Below are positions 17,235-26,511 of a DNA stretch of 41,334 nt, one piece after another. Position 1 is the stretch's first letter; each line of letters opens with the position of its first letter. The stretch lies in the NCBI RefSeq assembly GCF_002114215.1, contig NZ_NCTE01000977.1:4734-46067 (forward strand), written 5' to 3'. The DNA comes from Streptomyces sp. 13-12-16. GTDB taxonomy: Bacteria; Actinomycetota; Actinomycetes; Streptomycetales; Streptomycetaceae. The notes below the pieces were generated by a model. The model did not search any database, was not told the origin of the DNA, and was given only the letters and a program-made list of their open reading frames with translations. The position numbers and the translations under genes are program-made.

Positions 17235-20200
17235 TCACCGCGGCCCGGCCGAGATGAAGGTGACACCATCCTCGGTGAACAGGGCAACTCCTTCACCCGG
17301 GCAGGGCAGCACATGCAGGATGCGTGCGCCGGCGTCGTAGCTCTCGTCGTCTTCATACAGGACGGGAACGAGTTCCGGTGGCGCCGAGCGTGTGCCCCGG
17401 CTGTGCAGTTCGTCGGGCGGTTCCTGTGTGGTCTCTTCCTCCCACTTTAGGGAGAATCCCGTCAGCAGGCTGCCGTTGGCGGCGTAGAAGCGGCCGGGCT
17501 CGGAGTCCTCCGCAGCCACCACCTGGTCCACTCGACGGTCCAGCTGGAAGATGTCTCCCGCGATACCGGGCCATCGTGTTCTGCGCCACCAGCAACGCCG
17601 TACAGGCTCGGGGTCGGTCGCGGCGGCCGGCAGGAGATGGACTTCCAGTGCGGTTCCGGGTGTGGGATAGGTCCGTTCTCGCGCGCGAAGGGCCGTCATG
17701 TGGCCGTCGGCGTTGATAACGGCGTCCGAGTCGCGTAGCGCATTGGGGGTCGCGTACCAACTGCCGTCCGCCTCTGGTGGGAGCAGGTGGATCGGGGTGG
17801 CCTCCGCGCGGTCCGTCGAGACCATCCGCCATGCCCGGCCACTGCCCAGCCTGCGGCTGTCCGCGGGCGGGATACAGAGGTAGGGGCCCCGGCCGGCGAA
17901 GGCGTGCAGGGATTCCGGCTCTGCTCCATCGGGACAACTCACCGGAGTGAACGTGTCGGAGGTTGTGTCCCACAACAGGTCCGGTCCCTCGTCGACCGTG
18001 AGGTACAGCAGGTCAGCTGCCCTCAGAGCGTGCATGCCGACGACTTGTCCGGGATGCCCGATCGGCATGCGGCGCACTGTCATGGGCTGTTCGGGGTCCC
18101 AGAGCACCACGGAAGCGCTGCCCTCGTAGAGGTCCATGACCAGCTTGTTGTGGAAGGCGAGGACTACGAGACGTCCTTGGATCACGGCCCAGTCGATGGC
18201 CGTCACCTCGTCGGGCGAGACGGGGATGTTCCAAGGCGGAGCGAGCCGGGCGCCGGAGCGCGTGTCGATCAGAGTCGCCCTTCGCTGTTCGCTCAGGTGG
18301 CCCTCGTACGGAGTTGTCACGAGGAGGACGGGCCGCCCTCGGTGTGTTCCGGTCCGGCCTGGGACGCCCGTCAGCGGCTCGGGGACCTTGGGCTCTCCGG
18401 GGTACCTTTCCCCCCGCATGGCCCACAGGCCGCCGGGAGGCCACGTGGACGGATCGAAGGGGTCACGGGCGTAGGGGCCGGCCTTGCGCAGGCGCAGCCG
18501 CTTCTTCTCAATTCCGAGTGTGTGGCGTTCGCCGTGCACGGTGAGTTCCACAGTGTCGGGGCGCAGTTGGCAGGGAGGGCCGAGCCGGGTGCCGGTGTGC
18601 GGGTCGCGCTCGTAGCGTTCCCGACAGGACGACAGGAACAGTCGGCGGCGGCCGTCGAACTCTTCGGTCCACACGGACTTGTAACTCGGGTATCTTTCCC
18701 AGCGGTTGCGACGCGTCTTTCGGTAGTCCGGGTTAGTGTCCAGGACCTCGCCGGTGAGCGGGTCCCACAGGTCGATCGCGAATTCGTCGTCGGTCATGGT
18801 GGCGCGCAGCCGGAAGCCCGCCATGGCCCGCTCCTGCGGCCGGTCCTCGCGGTCGAGCAGGACGAGGGACGTGAGTCCGCCGGCCACCTCCCAGTCGGAG
18901 AGGCGGGTTCCGTCGCCCAGTGCCCGGCACTCGACGTGTCCGTAGGACAGACACACCACTGCGGGCTCTCCCCGCACCGTGGTGAGGGCGAGGCCGTTCA
19001 GCGGCAGCGCGTCGATGTGTTCGGGTGTGTGCATGGGCTGTGGTGAGTCGGCGTCGAGGTCGAAGCAATACAGGCGGTCGGTCCAGGTCGCGACCACTGC
19101 GACGGTGCGCTCGCCGATACGGCCCAGGGCGCAGTGCCGTGCAGAATTCTGTGCGCCGTGCTCTTCCTCCTGGTCGAAGAGGAGATCGGGAGACAGGTGG
19201 TCGCCGTCATCCATCGACCAGCGCCTCAATCGGTTATCGGTGTGGTAGACGACGAGTGTTTTCCTGCGGGCGTTGGTCACCGAGCCGAGGAGGTCGCTGG
19301 CCTTTGCTCGGCCAACCGGCACGAGGTCGCCGATGGGGGACCGTGTTTCGAGGTCGAACACCTGAAGGAAGTCCTGGTGGTGCCGGCTGCCGAGCACGAC
19401 GCAAACGGGCTGCCCGAGCCACGAGAGCGCGATCATGTCACGGGGGCCGCCTTCGAAACCGGTGGGCAGTTCGTCGTCGAGGATGAGTCTGCGACGGCTC
19501 CAGCGGGTGGCGCGGCGCGGTGGGCAGCAGCAGTCATTAAGTCGGTCCGCGAGCGTGTCGGCGCCGCTGCGGCGGGCTGCGGCTTGAAGGATCTGTGCCC
19601 GGACCGTGGCCGGAGTGTCGCGGTGCAGTGCCGTCGTGGCCCGCAGAGCCTGCGCGGTGCGCGGGACGTCCGCGCGGTTGACCGCGGTCAGCAGGGCTGT
19701 CTGGTCGCTGTGCAGGAGGAGCCCAGGGTCATCCAACAGCGTGTGCAGCGTGTGCGCCGACCGCGCGTGGGTGGTGAGGTGGTCGAGGGCGTAGCGGGGC
19801 GCGGCGTGCCAATCGGGTGTCGCGCCGTCCCAGGGCACCGCACCGATCAGCGCTTGGGCGATCGCCTCGTGCGCGGCCTCCTCGTCGTGCCCCTTCGCCA
19901 GCCAGTGGGCCAGGGCGGTGTGGGAGAGACGGAAGGACGTGTCACCGGCCGCGGTGTCGGTCACCGTCGTAGGCACGAGGTAGTCGCCCACGAGCCGGAG
20001 TAACTCCGTTACGTCGTGGGTGGTATAGCGGCGCCCGCTCAGGGCGGACGCCGCCTGTGGCCATACGTGGGCGGACGACAGACCGGCACCGCGGGCGAAG
20101 GCGAGGGGCCGCAGGAGCCCCTCGGCCCAGGGCAGCCGGCCGCCAAGCCGCTCGGCGGTCTCCGCCCTCAGCGCACCGTGGATGCCGTCCTCGGCCAACT

Positions 20201-21743
20201 GGCGCCATTCCTCGCTGCCCGGAAGAGCGGTGGAGGACCGCCGTGCCAGCGCCCTGGCGAGCAGACCGGCCAACAGGAAGGAGGGCTCGCCCCGATCGGC
20301 CACCTGCCGGACGGCTGCGGCGAGCAGGTGCGGCGGAGCGCCGCGCCACACGCTGTCCGGAACGGAATCGGTCAGGTCCTGGCGAACGGCGTGCTCCAGT
20401 GCCTTCCGGTCCGCGTAGTTTGGGCTGTCCAGGTCGATCGTCACGAGGTCGGGACGTTCCAGCAACGGCAGACGGTGCGATCTTGTGCCGATGAGCAGCC
20501 TCACCCGGGGCACATCGGTCTCGATCAGGGGCACGAGCAACGTTCGACACAACTGCTCGGGCCGGTCCGCCTCGTCTAGCGCATCCAACAGTACGACCGG
20601 CGCGGCTTCCTCGGCCGGTGCGGGTGCCGTCAGGATGTCAGCGACGGTCTCGGCATCCACTCCGCAGGCGGCGCCCAGTACGCGTGTGACCCTGGCCCGG
20701 TCCATCGCGGTCACGTACAGGTGCGCCGTCAGCACGGGCCAGCCACCCCGGGAGGGAGCCGTGCACGCGTTTGGAACGGTCTGCCGCCCGTACTCGTCGT
20801 GGGCGAGTGCCGTCTGCCGCAGCAGTGCGGACTTCCCCGAGCCCATTCCGCCCGTGACCACCAAGGCCGTTGCTGCGGCTGTGTCCGGAGCCGGGTGGAG
20901 CCATTCCTCGATGCCTCGGATGGCCTCTTCCCGCCCGAAGAAGGCCCCGTGTGGGCTCGCTTGCCGCCGGGTGGTGGCGGTCGGCTGCAGGTATTCCTCG
21001 GACAGCTGCCGCAGCTCGTCGGCCGGAGCCGGAGCCTGTGGAGCGGGCGATGTCCTGCTCTGGCCATGTGGCCGCCCGCGGTCGGTCAGCGTGCTGAGGC
21101 TCGGCGCTCGCCCGCCGTCCGTCTCCAAGTGGCTTACGAACTCGGCGTCCTGGGTGAAGGCATAGGCCGGTACCGCATGCAGGCGCCGGTCGTCGAAGTG
21201 CGCGTCGTCCGTGATGACCACCCCGACCAAGCAGTCCCCGCAAAAGACGGCGGCACCCGACACGCCGGCCCAGTTATGTCGGTCCGGATGCGGACGCGGG
21301 GCGGCACTCTGGTCCAGGACGAGACCGCCGGCGAGCCCCTGGCCGAAGGTGGGGAGCCGACCGGTGAGGTGCTCGACGCGCGCTACCTCGTCGTCGTACC
21401 GGGCGAAGCTCGGAAAGCCCAGGGCCTCGTAGTCGAGGACTCCCGCGACCGGACGCCCCCAGAGCACCTCGCCCGGCACGTCCACCGGCCGGTCGAGCCG
21501 GATCAGCGCGACATCACGCGCGGTGCCCGCCCAGCACAACCGACCAGACCGGTGTTGCCGGTCGCCGTGACCGGGGTGCCCGATGACGACATCGATACGC
21601 TGGTGTGGCTTCCGGTCATGGGTGGCGGTGACGACATGCAGAGCGGTGAGCACAAGCCGCGGAGTGAGGACGTAGCCGGAGCCGCTGGCTTGGACGTACT
21701 CGGCATCCCCTGCGCGCACGGCGGCCAGGCGGCGCGGATCCAC
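17235..21743 (-). CDS. Trypsin-like protease fused to STAND NTPase and beta-propeller-like region
   Basis: 1502 residues. The N-terminal S1 trypsin-like domain has a complete triad: His36 in VLTALHVV, Asp77 in ARDVALIRL and Ser162 in GVSGAAVF. After a linker come a P-loop with Walker A GGMGSGKS (298-305) and Walker B VVLLDALDEAD (383-393), the STAND sensor RLLIGTRSH, a winged-helix end FRLSHTALAHWL and a helical linker. The last ~750 residues are repeats of four-stranded sheet type (for example VAVVATWTDRLYCFDLD, ALTTVRGEPAVVCL), likely one or two divergent propellers acting as sensor. The start GTG at 21743 is two bases after the trypco2 stop (TAG-CC-GTG); the frame stays open to 21803. Its trypco2 partner marks it as one of the trypsin-based conflict systems described for multicellular bacteria: signal binding would release the protease. 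Confidence 0.87.
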   Translation of the reverse strand: MDPRRLAAVRAGDAEYVQASGSGYVLTPRLVLTALHVVTATHDRKPHQRIDVVIGHPGHGDRQHRSGRLCWAGTARDVALIRLDRPVDVPGEVLWGRPVAGVLDYEALGFPSFARYDDEVARVEHLTGRLPTFGQGLAGGLVLDQSAAPRPHPDRHNWAGVSGAAVFCGDCLVGVVITDDAHFDDRRLHAVPAYAFTQDAEFVSHLETDGGRAPSLSTLTDRGRPHGQSRTSPAPQAPAPADELRQLSEEYLQPTATTRRQASPHGAFFGREEAIRGIEEWLHPAPDTAAATALVVTGGMGSGKSALLRQTALAHDEYGRQTVPNACTAPSRGGWPVLTAHLYVTAMDRARVTRVLGAACGVDAETVADILTAPAPAEEAAPVVLLDALDEADRPEQLCRTLLVPLIETDVPRVRLLIGTRSHRLPLLERPDLVTIDLDSPNYADRKALEHAVRQDLTDSVPDSVWRGAPPHLLAAAVRQVADRGEPSFLLAGLLARALARRSSTALPGSEEWRQLAEDGIHGALRAETAERLGGRLPWAEGLLRPLAFARGAGLSSAHVWPQAASALSGRRYTTHDVTELLRLVGDYLVPTTVTDTAAGDTSFRLSHTALAHWLAKGHDEEAAHEAIAQALIGAVPWDGATPDWHAAPRYALDHLTTHARSAHTLHTLLDDPGLLLHSDQTALLTAVNRADVPRTAQALRATTALHRDTPATVRAQILQAAARRSGADTLADRLNDCCCPPRRATRWSRRRLILDDELPTGFEGGPRDMIALSWLGQPVCVVLGSRHHQDFLQVFDLETRSPIGDLVPVGRAKASDLLGSVTNARRKTLVVYHTDNRLRRWSMDDGDHLSPDLLFDQEEEHGAQNSARHCALGRIGERTVAVVATWTDRLYCFDLDADSPQPMHTPEHIDALPLNGLALTTVRGEPAVVCLSYGHVECRALGDGTRLSDWEVAGGLTSLVLLDREDRPQERAMAGFRLRATMTDDEFAIDLWDPLTGEVLDTNPDYRKTRRNRWERYPSYKSVWTEEFDGRRRLFLSSCRERYERDPHTGTRLGPPCQLRPDTVELTVHGERHTLGIEKKRLRLRKAGPYARDPFDPSTWPPGGLWAMRGERYPGEPKVPEPLTGVPGRTGTHRGRPVLLVTTPYEGHLSEQRRATLIDTRSGARLAPPWNIPVSPDEVTAIDWAVIQGRLVVLAFHNKLVMDLYEGSASVVLWDPEQPMTVRRMPIGHPGQVVGMHALRAADLLYLTVDEGPDLLWDTTSDTFTPVSCPDGAEPESLHAFAGRGPYLCIPPADSRRLGSGRAWRMVSTDRAEATPIHLLPPEADGSWYATPNALRDSDAVINADGHMTALRARERTYPTPGTALEVHLLPAAATDPEPVRRCWWRRTRWPGIAGDIFQLDRRVDQVVAAEDSEPGRFYAANGSLLTGFSLKWEEETTQEPPDELHSRGTRSAPPELVPVLYEDDESYDAGARILHVLPCPGEGVALFTEDGVTFISAGPR

Positions 21744-21745
21744 GG

Positions 21746-22189
21746 CTAGTCCGCCCGCCCCGGCGGGTCCTGCTCCCCGTGCGCGGCGGCGCCTGGTTCC
21801 CACTGCTCCTTCCGTGTCTCCCGCACCTGTGTGTTGCGACCACCGAATGCTTCGTCGCGGACCTTCAGCTTGAGCGTGAGCTTGTGAGTGCGGGTGCTGC
21901 CGCGTTCCGCGCCGAGATCCGCGCTCACCACGCCGAACGCCAGCTTCACCCCTGGCCTGACATCCGAACGCAGCTCCAGTAGGAGTTCGAGGGTGGCCTC
22001 CTCGATCTCGAACCTCAGCCGTCGCCGCGCACCGGCCTCCTGCGCCGCGTCCAACTCGGCCCTCAGCGTCTCAAGCGCCTCCGTTAGACCACCCGGCTCT
22101 CCCTCAGGAGGCTGCTGGCTCCCGTCGTCCCAGCCCTCCGTGTCGCCCCAGCCGTCTCCGTGGTTCTGTCGATGTTCGGCTTCGTACAC
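21746..22189 (-). CDS. Trypsin-co-occurring domain (trypco2-like) protein
   Basis: 147 residues. The segment LTEALETLRAELDAAQEAG, then RRLRFEIEEATLELLLELR, then VKLAFGVVSADLGAERG and THKLTLKLKV, follows the helix plus four-strand pattern of trypco2 proteins, which neighbour trypsin-like conflict proteases. GTG at 22189 is chosen for its GGGGGGA site; the frame is open to 22279. The first ~35 residues are Gly/Asp/Glu-rich and probably disordered, with a charged tail. Its stop is two bases before the protease start, so the two are translationally coupled. It probably binds the protease-STAND protein as adaptor, inhibitor or recruitment module; its exact role is unknown. Confidence 0.72.
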   Translation of the reverse strand: MYEAEHRQNHGDGWGDTEGWDDGSQQPPEGEPGGLTEALETLRAELDAAQEAGARRRLRFEIEEATLELLLELRSDVRPGVKLAFGVVSADLGAERGSTRTHKLTLKLKVRDEAFGGRNTQVRETRKEQWEPGAAAHGEQDPPGRAD

Positions 22190-22342
22190 GGGTCCCCCCT
22201 CACACCGCGCGGCAGCAGCCGCCACCGGGCTCCAAGGCCAGTGTGCGCCAGCCGGAGCCGTTCGTGCAGCGGAACGCATCCGTCCTGTTCAGCCCGCCCA
22301 CGAGAGACGTGGCGCCGCGTGGACACGAGCAGCATTGGCACG

Positions 22343-22537
22343 CTATCGGAGATCGGCAGCGGCGCCGACGACGTGGAGGCGGACGTGCGGAGCAAAGCCA
22401 ATCAGGGAACGGGGGTTCTCCGCCGTGATCCCTTCTTCGTACCGCAGCCCTTTCACGTCGAGGTAAATCTGTTCAAGATCCTCTCCGGCCCACGTCGCGA
22501 GCTGCTGACGCAGCCGGAGCCCGCTCGAGTGGCCCAA
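22343..22537 (-). CDS. Small hypothetical protein or gene remnant, 64 aa
   Basis: The frame encodes WAGEDLEQIYLDVKGLRYEE and SLIGFAPHVRLHVVGAAADL with strong third-position G/C bias, so it looks translated or formerly translated. The only start is a TTG at 22537 without a good ribosome site, and an in-frame stop lies shortly upstream. It sits upstream of trypco2 on the same strand. I do not recognise the family; it could be a truncated third component of the trypsin system or a degraded gene. Confidence 0.4.
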   Translation of the reverse strand: MGHSSGLRLRQQLATWAGEDLEQIYLDVKGLRYEEGITAENPRSLIGFAPHVRLHVVGAAADLR

Positions 22538-22629
22538 CGTTCCAAAGGAACCCGTCCGCGTCGCTTATGTCGGCTGAGGCACGCTGCCGGCGGGAGGCCG
22601 GCACAGACGCCGGAACTGCGAATGTCGTG

Positions 22630-25272
22630 TCAGAACACTCGTAGAGGGGAGTTCTCTGCCAGGCACTGCGCGCGGATCCGTTCGCCGGCGTCGGCGAAGG
22701 CAGGGAGGTCCTTTCTCTCCGCGGCGCGGACCAGGTCCTTTAGCGCCATGGCAAGTGCGGTGTTGTGGCCGTCCTCGGCCAGCCCCACGGCCTCGAAGAG
22801 TGCTGCGGTCTTGTCGGCTCCGGTCATGTGGTCCGCGCTGCGCATGATGTCGTCGAGCTTCTGGCAGGCACGCGCGGTGGCCCCATGGGAGGCCACTTCA
22901 GGCTGGCCCGCGCTCGTGTCGACTGTCAGCCCGGCGAGGACCACCGTTAGGGCCAGTGCGCCGGCTGCGGCGAGGACGGCCCGCTGTCCGCGGGAGACAG
23001 GCGAGAAACCGGTGAAGATACGGGTCGGCGTGTCTTGCTGCCGTGTCCACCAGGAGCGCACCGCGGCGGCCGATGCGGCTCCGACGACCGCGACCGCGGC
23101 GCCCGCCACCACCGTCCGCAGCAGGCTGTCGCGTATGGCGGAAGGGGCGATGTTGAATCGACAAGGCCCGGGGGCGAGTGCGAGCGCGTCCCAGCATCCG
23201 CCCGCGACGGCCGACCCGAGGAACACCGCCGTCACGAGGCACCCGGTCACGAATGCAGCCATCAGTCCGAAGAGGACCGCGGGACGGCCGTGCGCGTGGT
23301 GCAGCCGTGCGGTGACGAACGCTGCCACTACCCCCTGCAGCAGCACGGCCGCGATGACCAGCCAATGCTCGAACACTCCGGCGTAGCCGGGGCTGCCGCG
23401 GAGCTCTTCGGGTACGCGGAAGTGGATCGACAGGCGGGCTCCAATGACTACGACGGTGAAAACGGCCATTCCCCCGAGGGCGGACATGACGACCCACCGG
23501 GCCCAGCCGGACGATGGTGCGTACGTGCCCCGACGCCACAGCACCGCGAGCGGAAGGGCCCAGAGAGTGACTGCCGCCAGCACCGTGGGTGTCCAGCGAT
23601 AGAAGAGCAGGACCATGGGATAGTTCAGCGCCGCCCATGCCCACAGTGGTCCGGCGGGGACGATTGCCGAGGCGGCGCGGTGGTCGGCCACGAGCCCCTC
23701 GTTGACCACGTGGAGACCGTCCGCGAGGTCGTAGAGCAGTAGCCACCAGGCGAGCAGGACCGCCAGCGGCACGACCGCAGCTACCCAGACGACGGGCCAG
23801 GCTCGACTGAGAGGACGGCCCAGGGGATCGAGCCAGACCATAGCCCCCTGCGCCATCCAGCGGAAGAAGAGCACCATCAGCACGCCGAGAACGAGAGACC
23901 ACATTCCCGCAGCCCGCGACGGAAGGAAGGTTCCGCCATCGCCGATGCCGTTGTCCGCCGCGATGTAGCGGCCCGCCACAAGACCGACGGTCAAACCAAC
24001 AGCGGGAAGCACCGTCGGGGGCCGGGCCCCGTCCGCCGCTTCCGGTCCTCGGCCCCTCGCCCAGGCGCCCGCCCGCCATATTCCGGCCCCGGTCACAGCC
24101 ACCACGGAAGGTGCGAGCACGAGGGCGGCGATCCAGAAAAGCGTTCGTGTGTCCGGACCGATAAAGGCTGTCAACAACATCGTGTTCAGACTGGACACCC
24201 CGACCGTGGCGGACAGGCCAACAACCAGGCACTCGGTGAAACCGAGACGGAACAGACCTTCCGGACATCGGATCTGGCACGCACGCTGCCGACCAGTGGG
24301 ATGCAGCCGTAAGGGACCCCGCAGCCACAACGACCGCCGCGGTTCGGTTGGAGACGGGGCGCTCAGCAGTCTCAGCAGCCCCGCCCGGGTGCCGCTCCAG
24401 GAGGCGGCACGGACATCGGCGGCAATTTCGCGGACACGTAGCACGGATGCCGCCGTCAGACATACGACGCCGACGAGAACCACCGCGCGCCAGCTCACGT
24501 CGAATGCGTTCTCGGTGTCCGTCGCGGCCAGCGCGATAGTGAGCGGAATGAGCCCGAGCGGCACGAACGACACGATCAGCGCCACGGTGAGGTAGGTGAT
24601 GTCGATATCCCGGTTCCGGATGTGGGCCAATTCGTGCAGTACCACGGTGCGCAGGTGTTCCATGTCGTCGGCGCTTTTGTCGATGAGTCCGTCGTTGAGC
24701 CTCACGCGGTAGTCGCCGAGCCTGCCGAAAGCGAGGGCGCCGGCCTCCTTGCGGTTGGGGGCCACGTAGAAACGCGGCTTCACGCGCAGCCCAGCCTGTG
24801 TCACCAGGGACTCAAGAACCTGTGACAGCGCGGCTTCGCCGGGATCGATGTCCGGCCGCAGGGGTGCGAGCCGTTGCCACTTGGTCCGCAACCACGGGAG
24901 GACCAGGTGGACGACGGCGGTGGTGAGTGCCAGCAGCGCCAGGCCCGCGAGAACCCACGCTGTGCTCTCCTGCCGACCGGGCGCGGTACACGCGAGGAAC
25001 TCCTTTGTATAGCTTCCCGGTGCGGCTCCCCGTGGGACGGCGGCCTCCAGTACACAGTCGCGATAGTGGTCCGCGGCGCCGGGACGGATCGCGTAGTAGA
25101 ACAGGTTGTAAATGAAACCGGAGGTACCGAACAGAGCGGTGACGAGCAGGACGAAGCGGAACTTCACGCCGTCGGGCAGGCCGAATGGGTCGGGGTGCAC
25201 CTGGCCTGCATGGTCACAGCGGTGCTCGGCCTGCCACGCACCTGCGCGAGCAGACGGCAGCTTCCATGCCAT
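22630..25272 (-). CDS. M48-family membrane zinc metallopeptidase
   Basis: 880 residues. The zinc motif HEXXH appears as VVLHELAHIRN (His213, Glu214, His217), and the third ligand is probably Glu282 in REIAADVRAA, as in M48 (HtpX/Ste24-like) peptidases. There is one membrane helix near 38-60, another near 105-125, a pair after the HEXXH site and about ten more hydrophobic segments through the C-terminal half, far longer than HtpX (~300 residues). A soluble tail (about 800-880) ends the protein. It starts with ATG 25272 overlapping the previous gene's stop as TAATG, so it is co-translated with the 184-residue protein. M48 enzymes cleave membrane or misfolded proteins. Proximity to the trypsin-STAND/trypco2 pair, on the same strand, suggests but does not prove a shared system. 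Confidence 0.87.
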   Translation of the reverse strand: MAWKLPSARAGAWQAEHRCDHAGQVHPDPFGLPDGVKFRFVLLVTALFGTSGFIYNLFYYAIRPGAADHYRDCVLEAAVPRGAAPGSYTKEFLACTAPGRQESTAWVLAGLALLALTTAVVHLVLPWLRTKWQRLAPLRPDIDPGEAALSQVLESLVTQAGLRVKPRFYVAPNRKEAGALAFGRLGDYRVRLNDGLIDKSADDMEHLRTVVLHELAHIRNRDIDITYLTVALIVSFVPLGLIPLTIALAATDTENAFDVSWRAVVLVGVVCLTAASVLRVREIAADVRAASWSGTRAGLLRLLSAPSPTEPRRSLWLRGPLRLHPTGRQRACQIRCPEGLFRLGFTECLVVGLSATVGVSSLNTMLLTAFIGPDTRTLFWIAALVLAPSVVAVTGAGIWRAGAWARGRGPEAADGARPPTVLPAVGLTVGLVAGRYIAADNGIGDGGTFLPSRAAGMWSLVLGVLMVLFFRWMAQGAMVWLDPLGRPLSRAWPVVWVAAVVPLAVLLAWWLLLYDLADGLHVVNEGLVADHRAASAIVPAGPLWAWAALNYPMVLLFYRWTPTVLAAVTLWALPLAVLWRRGTYAPSSGWARWVVMSALGGMAVFTVVVIGARLSIHFRVPEELRGSPGYAGVFEHWLVIAAVLLQGVVAAFVTARLHHAHGRPAVLFGLMAAFVTGCLVTAVFLGSAVAGGCWDALALAPGPCRFNIAPSAIRDSLLRTVVAGAAVAVVGAASAAAVRSWWTRQQDTPTRIFTGFSPVSRGQRAVLAAAGALALTVVLAGLTVDTSAGQPEVASHGATARACQKLDDIMRSADHMTGADKTAALFEAVGLAEDGHNTALAMALKDLVRAAERKDLPAFADAGERIRAQCLAENSPLRVF

Positions 25273-25826
25273 TACGGCCCGAGTTCCGCGACCAGGGCGT
25301 CAGCGAGCCGCAGAGCACTGGCCTCGTCCAGACCCTGGGACAGGGCGAGTTCGCGAGCGTGGGCATGCACCAGGCCCAACTGTTCGGCGCTGAGGTGCTC
25401 TTCCTCCGTGGAGGCCGCGCCGTGCACGTCCGGTGCCGTCTCTCCGGCGCTCGCGCGTCGCAGCATCAGCCGGAGGAGCCGCGCCGCGGCCTCCCGGCCC
25501 CGATCGGTTGCTGACGCGACCAGCGACTCGGTCAGTGACGTGAGCACGCCCTGCACGACGGCGAGAGCGAAGGGGGTCAGTGCTACGACCGTTTCAGCAG
25601 TACCCCAGGCGAGTAACTCCTCCTTCGGCCTGGCCCGCAGGCTTTTTCGTGCCGCGTTCAGTTCCGCCTCGGGGTCCTTGAAAAAGGCGTCGCTACGGCG
25701 CCTGAACAGCGTCAACTCCCGCGGTGTCACCTTGCTGATCACGCCGCGGGCAACATCCCTGACGAGGTCCTCGTCTACTGCGCCACCGCCATCCGGGGCC
25801 TGCCCGCCCTTACGCCTGCCGATCAA
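25272..25826 (-). CDS. Hypothetical protein coupled to the M48 peptidase, 184 aa
   Basis: The family is not recognised. The N-terminus is basic with DEDLVRDVARGVISKVTPRE; the middle (about 75-105) is moderately hydrophobic (AETVVALTPFALAVVQGVL) and could be a single membrane-associated helix; the C-terminal half is helical and Ala/Glu-rich (LSAEQLGLVHAHARELALSQ). No signal peptide is seen. Its stop overlaps the M48 start (TAATG), so a 1:1 partner, inhibitor or adaptor of the peptidase is the best reading. Confidence 0.7.
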   Translation of the reverse strand: MIGRRKGGQAPDGGGAVDEDLVRDVARGVISKVTPRELTLFRRRSDAFFKDPEAELNAARKSLRARPKEELLAWGTAETVVALTPFALAVVQGVLTSLTESLVASATDRGREAAARLLRLMLRRASAGETAPDVHGAASTEEEHLSAEQLGLVHAHARELALSQGLDEASALRLADALVAELGP

Positions 25827-25869
25827 TTCCGCCTCCTGCCTCAGCTATGTAATAGACTAATTACCTTCA

Positions 25870-26376
25870 TCAGCCACTGGCCTGGCGAACATAACTGACC
25901 CCGCCCGGCACAAAATTTTCAAACGTGTAACCGGAGCCCACTTCGAATGCCTCGACCGACCACCTTCGGTAGTGAATCGGCCCGCCCTGCGCGTAAAGAA
26001 TCAAGGACGTTTCGTCGGCGACGGCGATTCCTTCGAGCACCGAACCGCTGTTGAAGATCAGGGCCACGCCGCCGTCGGCACTGAACCTGATTTTGTCGAA
26101 GCGTATGCCCGCACCGTCACCGTCCCATTCGCCGACGAGCTGCGGAGGCACGAATCCCTTGGGAAGGCTTGTCGCCTGAGATTCAGGATCGGTTTCCACG
26201 GTGACCGGAGTAGAGGAGGAAAAAGAGGCAGCGGAAGAGCTGGACGACGATCCGGAAGAAGGCGAGTACGAGGGAGACAAGGAAGGCGACGAAGAGGAAT
26301 CAAAACCGCCGCAACCAGCTACGAGGCCGACCGCGAGCATCCCACCTCCCGCCCACCGCATCATTGCCTGACGCAT
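25870..26376 (-). CDS. Secreted lipoprotein with Ser-rich linker
   Basis: 168 residues from ATG 26376, chosen because a lipoprotein signal peptide then starts the protein and GGGGGGTAGGG lies just upstream. Signal: basic MRQAMMRW, a hydrophobic core and the lipobox LVAGC with the lipidated Cys22. A low-complexity Ser/Pro tract of about 30 residues follows, then a ~90-residue domain beginning LVGEWDGDGAGIRFDKIRFS and ending FENFVPGGVSYVRQ, which looks like a small beta-barrel of lipocalin-like type seen in actinobacterial lipoproteins. It should be anchored on the outer face of the membrane. Function unknown. Confidence 0.78.
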   Translation of the reverse strand: MRQAMMRWAGGGMLAVGLVAGCGGFDSSSSPSLSPSYSPSSGSSSSSSAASFSSSTPVTVETDPESQATSLPKGFVPPQLVGEWDGDGAGIRFDKIRFSADGGVALIFNSGSVLEGIAVADETSLILYAQGGPIHYRRWSVEAFEVGSGYTFENFVPGGVSYVRQASG

Positions 26377-26491
26377 CAGCCCTACCCCCCGTTCCAGAAG
26401 ATCCACGCACTCGCAGGCGACTGGATTCCTCGGGTCCCAGAAGAAATCGTAACGACGGCACCGCTCCTGTGGGGACTTCCCGACCCAAGCA

Positions 26492-26511
26492 GTCGAATTC
26501 GATAATTCGAC
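26492..26511. promoter_or_regulatory. Perfect inverted repeat upstream of the lipoprotein gene
   Basis: The arms GTCGAATT (26492-26499) and AATTCGAC (26504-26511) are perfectly complementary around a CGAT centre, an A/T-rich island in G/C-rich DNA, about 115 bp upstream of the lipoprotein start. This geometry fits a dimeric repressor or activator operator in the lipoprotein promoter. No regulator gene is adjacent. Confidence 0.45.

Noticed and set aside
19134-21749. Several 200-340 codon + strand frames opposite the trypsin-STAND gene
   Set aside because: Overlap entirely a gene with intact triad and Walker motifs; no motif of their own.
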